Both the position numbers and the translations under genes were made by a program. Under the pieces are notes generated by a model. The model ran no database searches, was not told where the DNA came from, and saw only the letters and a program-made list of their open reading frames with translations. Positions 4,705 to 7,054 of a stretch of DNA of 7,054 nucleotides are shown in pieces. The DNA lies in the NCBI GenBank assembly GCA_027314845.1, contig DAHVAA010000075.1, positions 1 through 7,054 of the forward strand, read 5' to 3'. The stretch is from Thermoplasmata archaeon. GTDB taxonomy: Archaea > Thermoplasmatota > Thermoplasmata > UBA184. Numbering within the stretch: position 1 is the first letter of the stretch; each line of letters starts with the position of its first letter.

Positions 4705-5682
4705 GTGACCGACCTCGCCCCCCGATTGTTGGTGACGGTGAAGCCCCGGGAGGCAGTCGACCGCGCGATCGGGGCCCGGCTCGTAGGAATCCCTTGGACG
4801 TACGCCGAGCGGTCCGCGCCGGCGGCCTGGTCCCCTGTCGAAGCGATGCTGGTGGGAGCGGTCGAGCGGGAACTACCGAAGTACGAGGCCACTTCGACCC
4901 CCCGACTGGCCTTCGTCCAGCGGATCTACACGGGGGTCGACGGCTTTCCGTTCGACCGGTTCGCTACCAGTGTCCGTATTGCGGGGAACGTGGGTGCGTA
5001 TGCCCCGTTCGTGGCCGAGCATGCGGTCGCGCTCGCGCTGGCGGCCGCCCGGAACCTGAGGGGGTCGCACGAACAAGTGCGTATGGGCCGGTTACGCCCT
5101 CCGCCGGAGCACCGGCTCCTGTGGGGCCGAACCGCGGTGGTGCTGGGGTACGGGGAGATCGGCCGGGGGATCGCCGAGCGCCTCTCGGGATTCGGGACCC
5201 GGGTGGTCGGGGTGAACCGTACCGGCAAGATGGCCCCGGGAGTGGTCGCGATGTACCCTGTGGACCACCTGGACGGAGCCCTAGCGGAAGCGGAGTTCGT
5301 CTTCGACACCCGACCGCTCACCCAAGCCACCCGAGGTTCGCTCGGCGCCGAGCAGCTCGGTGCGATGCGCCCGGATGCGGTCTACGTGAACGTCGGGAGG
5401 GCTGCCACGGTCGACGAGGAGGCGCTCTATCGCCACCTGGTCGACCATCCGCAGTTCCGCGCGGCCCTCGACGTCTGGTGGGACGAGGACTACGACCACG
5501 GGGCTCTCTCGACCCGGTTCCCCTTCGCCGACCTGCCGAACTTCCTTGGGTCGCCGCATTCCGCAGGGTTCGGGCCGGGGGTCGAGGGGTACGTCCTCGA
5601 AATGGCCCTTGAGAATCTCGGTCGGTTCTTCCGGGGCGAGGAACCGCGCCACATCGTGGACCGCCGCGAGTACGGTCCGTGA
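4705..5682 (+). CDS. D-isomer-specific 2-hydroxyacid dehydrogenase family protein
   Basis: With the GTG start at 4705 the protein has 325 residues, typical for the family, which interconverts 2-oxoacids and D-2-hydroxyacids with NAD(P)H. The N-terminal catalytic domain ends near FVAEHAVALALAAARN (about 103-117). The Rossmann domain has GYGEIG (148-153), and its second strand ends in VGVNRTGK. RPLTQATRG (203-211) and VNVGRAATVDEEAL (228-241) follow. The expected catalytic residues are present: Arg232 in NVGR, Glu261 in DVWWDE, and His285 in SPHSAGF. The Asn171-Arg172 pair, where NAD-specific members have an acidic residue, suggests NADPH (inference). The frame is open upstream to a TTG at 4558, but that stretch is Pro/Arg-rich and crosses the HAD promoter, so it was rejected. 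A weak CTCAAAG box lies about 26 bases before the GTG. Substrate unknown; glyoxylate or hydroxypyruvate reduction is one possibility. Confidence 0.88.
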   Translation: MTDLAPRLLVTVKPREAVDRAIGARLVGIPWTYAERSAPAAWSPVEAMLVGAVERELPKYEATSTPRLAFVQRIYTGVDGFPFDRFATSVRIAGNVGAYAPFVAEHAVALALAAARNLRGSHEQVRMGRLRPPPEHRLLWGRTAVVLGYGEIGRGIAERLSGFGTRVVGVNRTGKMAPGVVAMYPVDHLDGALAEAEFVFDTRPLTQATRGSLGAEQLGAMRPDAVYVNVGRAATVDEEALYRHLVDHPQFRAALDVWWDEDYDHGALSTRFPFADLPNFLGSPHSAGFGPGVEGYVLEMALENLGRFFRGEEPRHIVDRREYGP

Positions 5683-5694
5683 GAGTCCGCCCGG

Positions 5695-6789
5695 TCAGGA
5701 GCCCGTAGCGGCCCCCGGACCCGAGTCACGGGTGGGGCCGGGGCGGGAGGTCCGCCGTCGGTACAGGAGGACCAGCGCCGCCAGCACGGCCACGTCGATT
5801 GGGAAGAGCGCGATCCGGTCCAGGAAGAACTCCCATACGGGAGAGAGGGCGACGTAGAACGCGATCCCTCCCAGAACGAACGCGAAGCGGGCCCGCTCTC
5901 CCGCCGGGTCCGCGTGGAAGAGCAGGACGAATCCCATGAAGAGCAGGTCGACCGCGATCCCTACTGCGAACGGAACCGCCGGGTACGGGCCAAGTCGCGG
6001 GCTCTGCCAGGTCCCGACCTGTCCGGCCACGAAGAACAGGAACCCGGCGCAGGCGGCGAGCCAGGCCGGAGGGGACGGGAAGCGGGCCAGGACGTCCTCG
6101 AGGCGTCGGCCGGCGAGCGCGGTGGCGAGCAGAACGAACGCCAAGGTGGCGAGGAAGAGGCCGGCCCACTGGACAAGCGACAGCGGGAGGTTCCCGACCG
6201 CGAACGAGCTCGCTATCGCGACCACGATGGGTACCGGGGCGAGCATCACGAGCGAGCGGTCGGACAGGAACCGGACGTCGCGCACCTCCGGCCAACACTG
6301 GCGCGCGAGGAAGATGGGGAAGGAGATCGACCAGACCGCGTGGAACACGACGATCCACTCGGCCCAGAGCCAGCTCACGCCTTCCCACCGTCCGTACGAG
6401 GCGAGGACCCCGACCCCGGGCCAGTTCGGGTCGAAGAGCGAGTGGGCCGCCATCCCTTCGTTCACGACCCCGAACGCGAGCCCGAGGACGAGCACGGCGA
6501 CCGCGCCGCCCCGCAGCCGGATCGCATAATCCCGGATGACGAGCGCCGCCACGCCGTAGATCCCCATGAACGTCAGCGGGACCCAGGGGAGGAGCCAGGC
6601 CTGCGGGGCCGTGGAGCCGCTCACGAACTCGGCGATCAGGGGAGCGCCGAGCACGAGCAGGAACGCTTTCCAGCGGTTCGAGCGGGGGCGCGTAGGGGCC
6701 CCCTCAGCGGATCCGCTCGAGGGCGAACGACCCCACCACGAGCGACCGCTGGGTGACGCGACATTCGATCCATTCGCGGGTCTCGACAT
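5695..6789 (-). CDS. Ten-helix integral membrane protein of unknown function
   Basis: A 364-residue protein (if the ATG at 6789 is used) with about ten hydrophobic helices: roughly 42-58, 65-90, 95-113, 139-161, 180-198, 205-226, 243-261, 272-291, 302-322 and 327-343. I recall uncharacterised bacterial and archaeal proteins with the same landmarks but know no function: APLIAEFVSGST in helix 1, VIRDY (Arg86, Asp87), GVVNEGM (Asn110, Glu111), SLFDPNW, YGRWEG, then W-x-W and FHAVWSIS (His150) in helix 4. Conserved-looking charged residues inside helices 1-4 suggest a channel, transporter or intramembrane enzyme site. The tail (344-364) is Arg/Pro-rich and cytoplasmic. The ATG at 6789 overlaps the upstream ATPase gene by 86 bases; the only other in-frame start I found, GTG at 6654, would cut into helix 1. 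It ends 12 bases from the convergent dehydrogenase gene and is probably co-transcribed with the ATPase. Confidence 0.75.
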   Translation of the reverse strand: MSRPANGSNVASPSGRSWWGRSPSSGSAEGAPTRPRSNRWKAFLLVLGAPLIAEFVSGSTAPQAWLLPWVPLTFMGIYGVAALVIRDYAIRLRGGAVAVLVLGLAFGVVNEGMAAHSLFDPNWPGVGVLASYGRWEGVSWLWAEWIVVFHAVWSISFPIFLARQCWPEVRDVRFLSDRSLVMLAPVPIVVAIASSFAVGNLPLSLVQWAGLFLATLAFVLLATALAGRRLEDVLARFPSPPAWLAACAGFLFFVAGQVGTWQSPRLGPYPAVPFAVGIAVDLLFMGFVLLFHADPAGERARFAFVLGGIAFYVALSPVWEFFLDRIALFPIDVAVLAALVLLYRRRTSRPGPTRDSGPGAATGS

Positions 6790-7054
6790 CCCCGAAGCCC
6801 TTCACCGAGAGCAGGAGTCGGTCCCGGTCCTGGCGGAAGAGGATCGCCCCGTCCATCCGGCTCAGCAACGTCTCCACCTGGGGTTCCGAGAGCGCCCCCG
6901 CCTCGAGGGAGTAGGTCGCCAGCGCGTTGCGCGGCTTCAAGATCCCCACGACGTTCTGCAGGAAGGAGAAGCTCGCGCGCTCATCCCCGTGGGCGAGCAC
7001 CGCGGAAAGTCCGAGGAAGCCGACGCGGAACGCCTGACCGCTGGAGCCCTCGGC
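6704..7054 (-). CDS. C-terminal part of a RecA/RAD55-like (KaiC-type) ATPase, cut by the window edge
   Basis: The frame runs open to base 7054, so the N-terminus with the Walker A and B motifs lies outside the window; 116 codons are visible. The sequence fits the last third of archaeal RecA-superfamily ATPases of the RAD55/KaiC kind. Readable blocks are VGFLGLSAVLAHGDE, then FLQNVVGILKPRNALATYSL (the strand after the ATPase core), then LLSRMDGAILFRQDRDRLLL, where the D-G-A-I-x-F strand is typical, then SVKGFGDVETREWIEC, and the ending VVGSFALERIR, which strongly recalls the C-terminus of these proteins in Euryarchaeota. Many are regulatory or signalling ATPases rather than recombinases; the role here is unknown. 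A GTG at 7000 could be mistaken for the start, but coding-quality sequence continues upstream of it. The downstream membrane protein gene begins within its last 86 bases. Confidence 0.7.
   Translation of the reverse strand, partial: AEGSSGQAFRVGFLGLSAVLAHGDERASFSFLQNVVGILKPRNALATYSLEAGALSEPQVETLLSRMDGAILFRQDRDRLLLSVKGFGDVETREWIECRVTQRSLVVGSFALERIR

Noticed and set aside
5914..6756. 280-codon plus-strand frame opposite the ten-helix membrane protein
   Set aside because: Glu/Arg/Gly-rich antisense translation of hydrophobic codons; the minus strand has clear membrane helices.
6704..7000. Complete 98-aa gene starting at GTG 7000
   Set aside because: The frame stays open to the window edge with family-like sequence upstream of the GTG, so this is the end of a longer gene.
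1..7054. tRNA, rRNA, CRISPR arrays, insertion sequences or attachment sites
   Set aside because: No cloverleaf, regularly spaced direct repeats, transposase motifs or target-site duplications were seen by eye on either strand.

Overview
The window is GC-rich (roughly two thirds G+C by eye), gene-dense and almost certainly archaeal. Several start codons sit about 28-31 bases downstream of an A/T-rich TATA-like box with no Shine-Dalgarno site, as in leaderless archaeal transcripts. One intergenic gap carries a pyrimidine/T-tract terminator of archaeal style, and the right edge holds the C-terminus of a RecA/RAD55-type (KaiC-like) ATPase of a kind common in Euryarchaeota and Thermoplasmatota. 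A high-GC Thermoplasmatota-like archaeon is my best guess; the sequence alone does not prove it. No rRNA, tRNA, CRISPR array or insertion sequence was seen.

Layout, left to right. (1) 2-491, plus: remains of a two-part multi-pass membrane protein (COG4280-like) that changes frame and seems to lack its middle. (2) 518-709, minus: a 63-residue CPxCG zinc-finger microprotein with a good Shine-Dalgarno site. (3) 860-1546, minus: a DUF429 protein with an RNase H-like fold. (4) 1698-2390, plus: a protein with three zinc ribbons and an RGG-rich tail, a probable nucleic-acid binder. (5) 2391-2620: a gap with hairpins, a doubtful 35-codon ORF and the terminator of the next gene. (6) 2621-3307, minus: an acetate/succinate transporter of the SatP/YaaH family, divergent from (7) 3466-3741, plus: a 91-residue protein of unknown function. 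(8) 3764-4546, minus: a HAD-superfamily hydrolase, divergent from (9) 4705-5682, plus: a D-2-hydroxyacid dehydrogenase. (10) 5695-6789, minus: a ten-helix membrane protein lying behind, and overlapping, (11) 6704-7054, minus: the RecA/RAD55-like ATPase, cut by the window edge.

Orientation changes at most gene boundaries, so most genes are probably single transcription units. The only likely operon is the ATPase followed by the membrane protein. SatP-family transporter, HAD hydrolase and 2-hydroxyacid dehydrogenase could all act on small organic acids, but no shared transcript ties them together. I see no clear new multi-gene system. The points most worth a second look are the zinc-ribbon/RGG protein, the polar residues inside the helices of the ten-helix membrane protein, and the collapsed membrane gene at the left edge.
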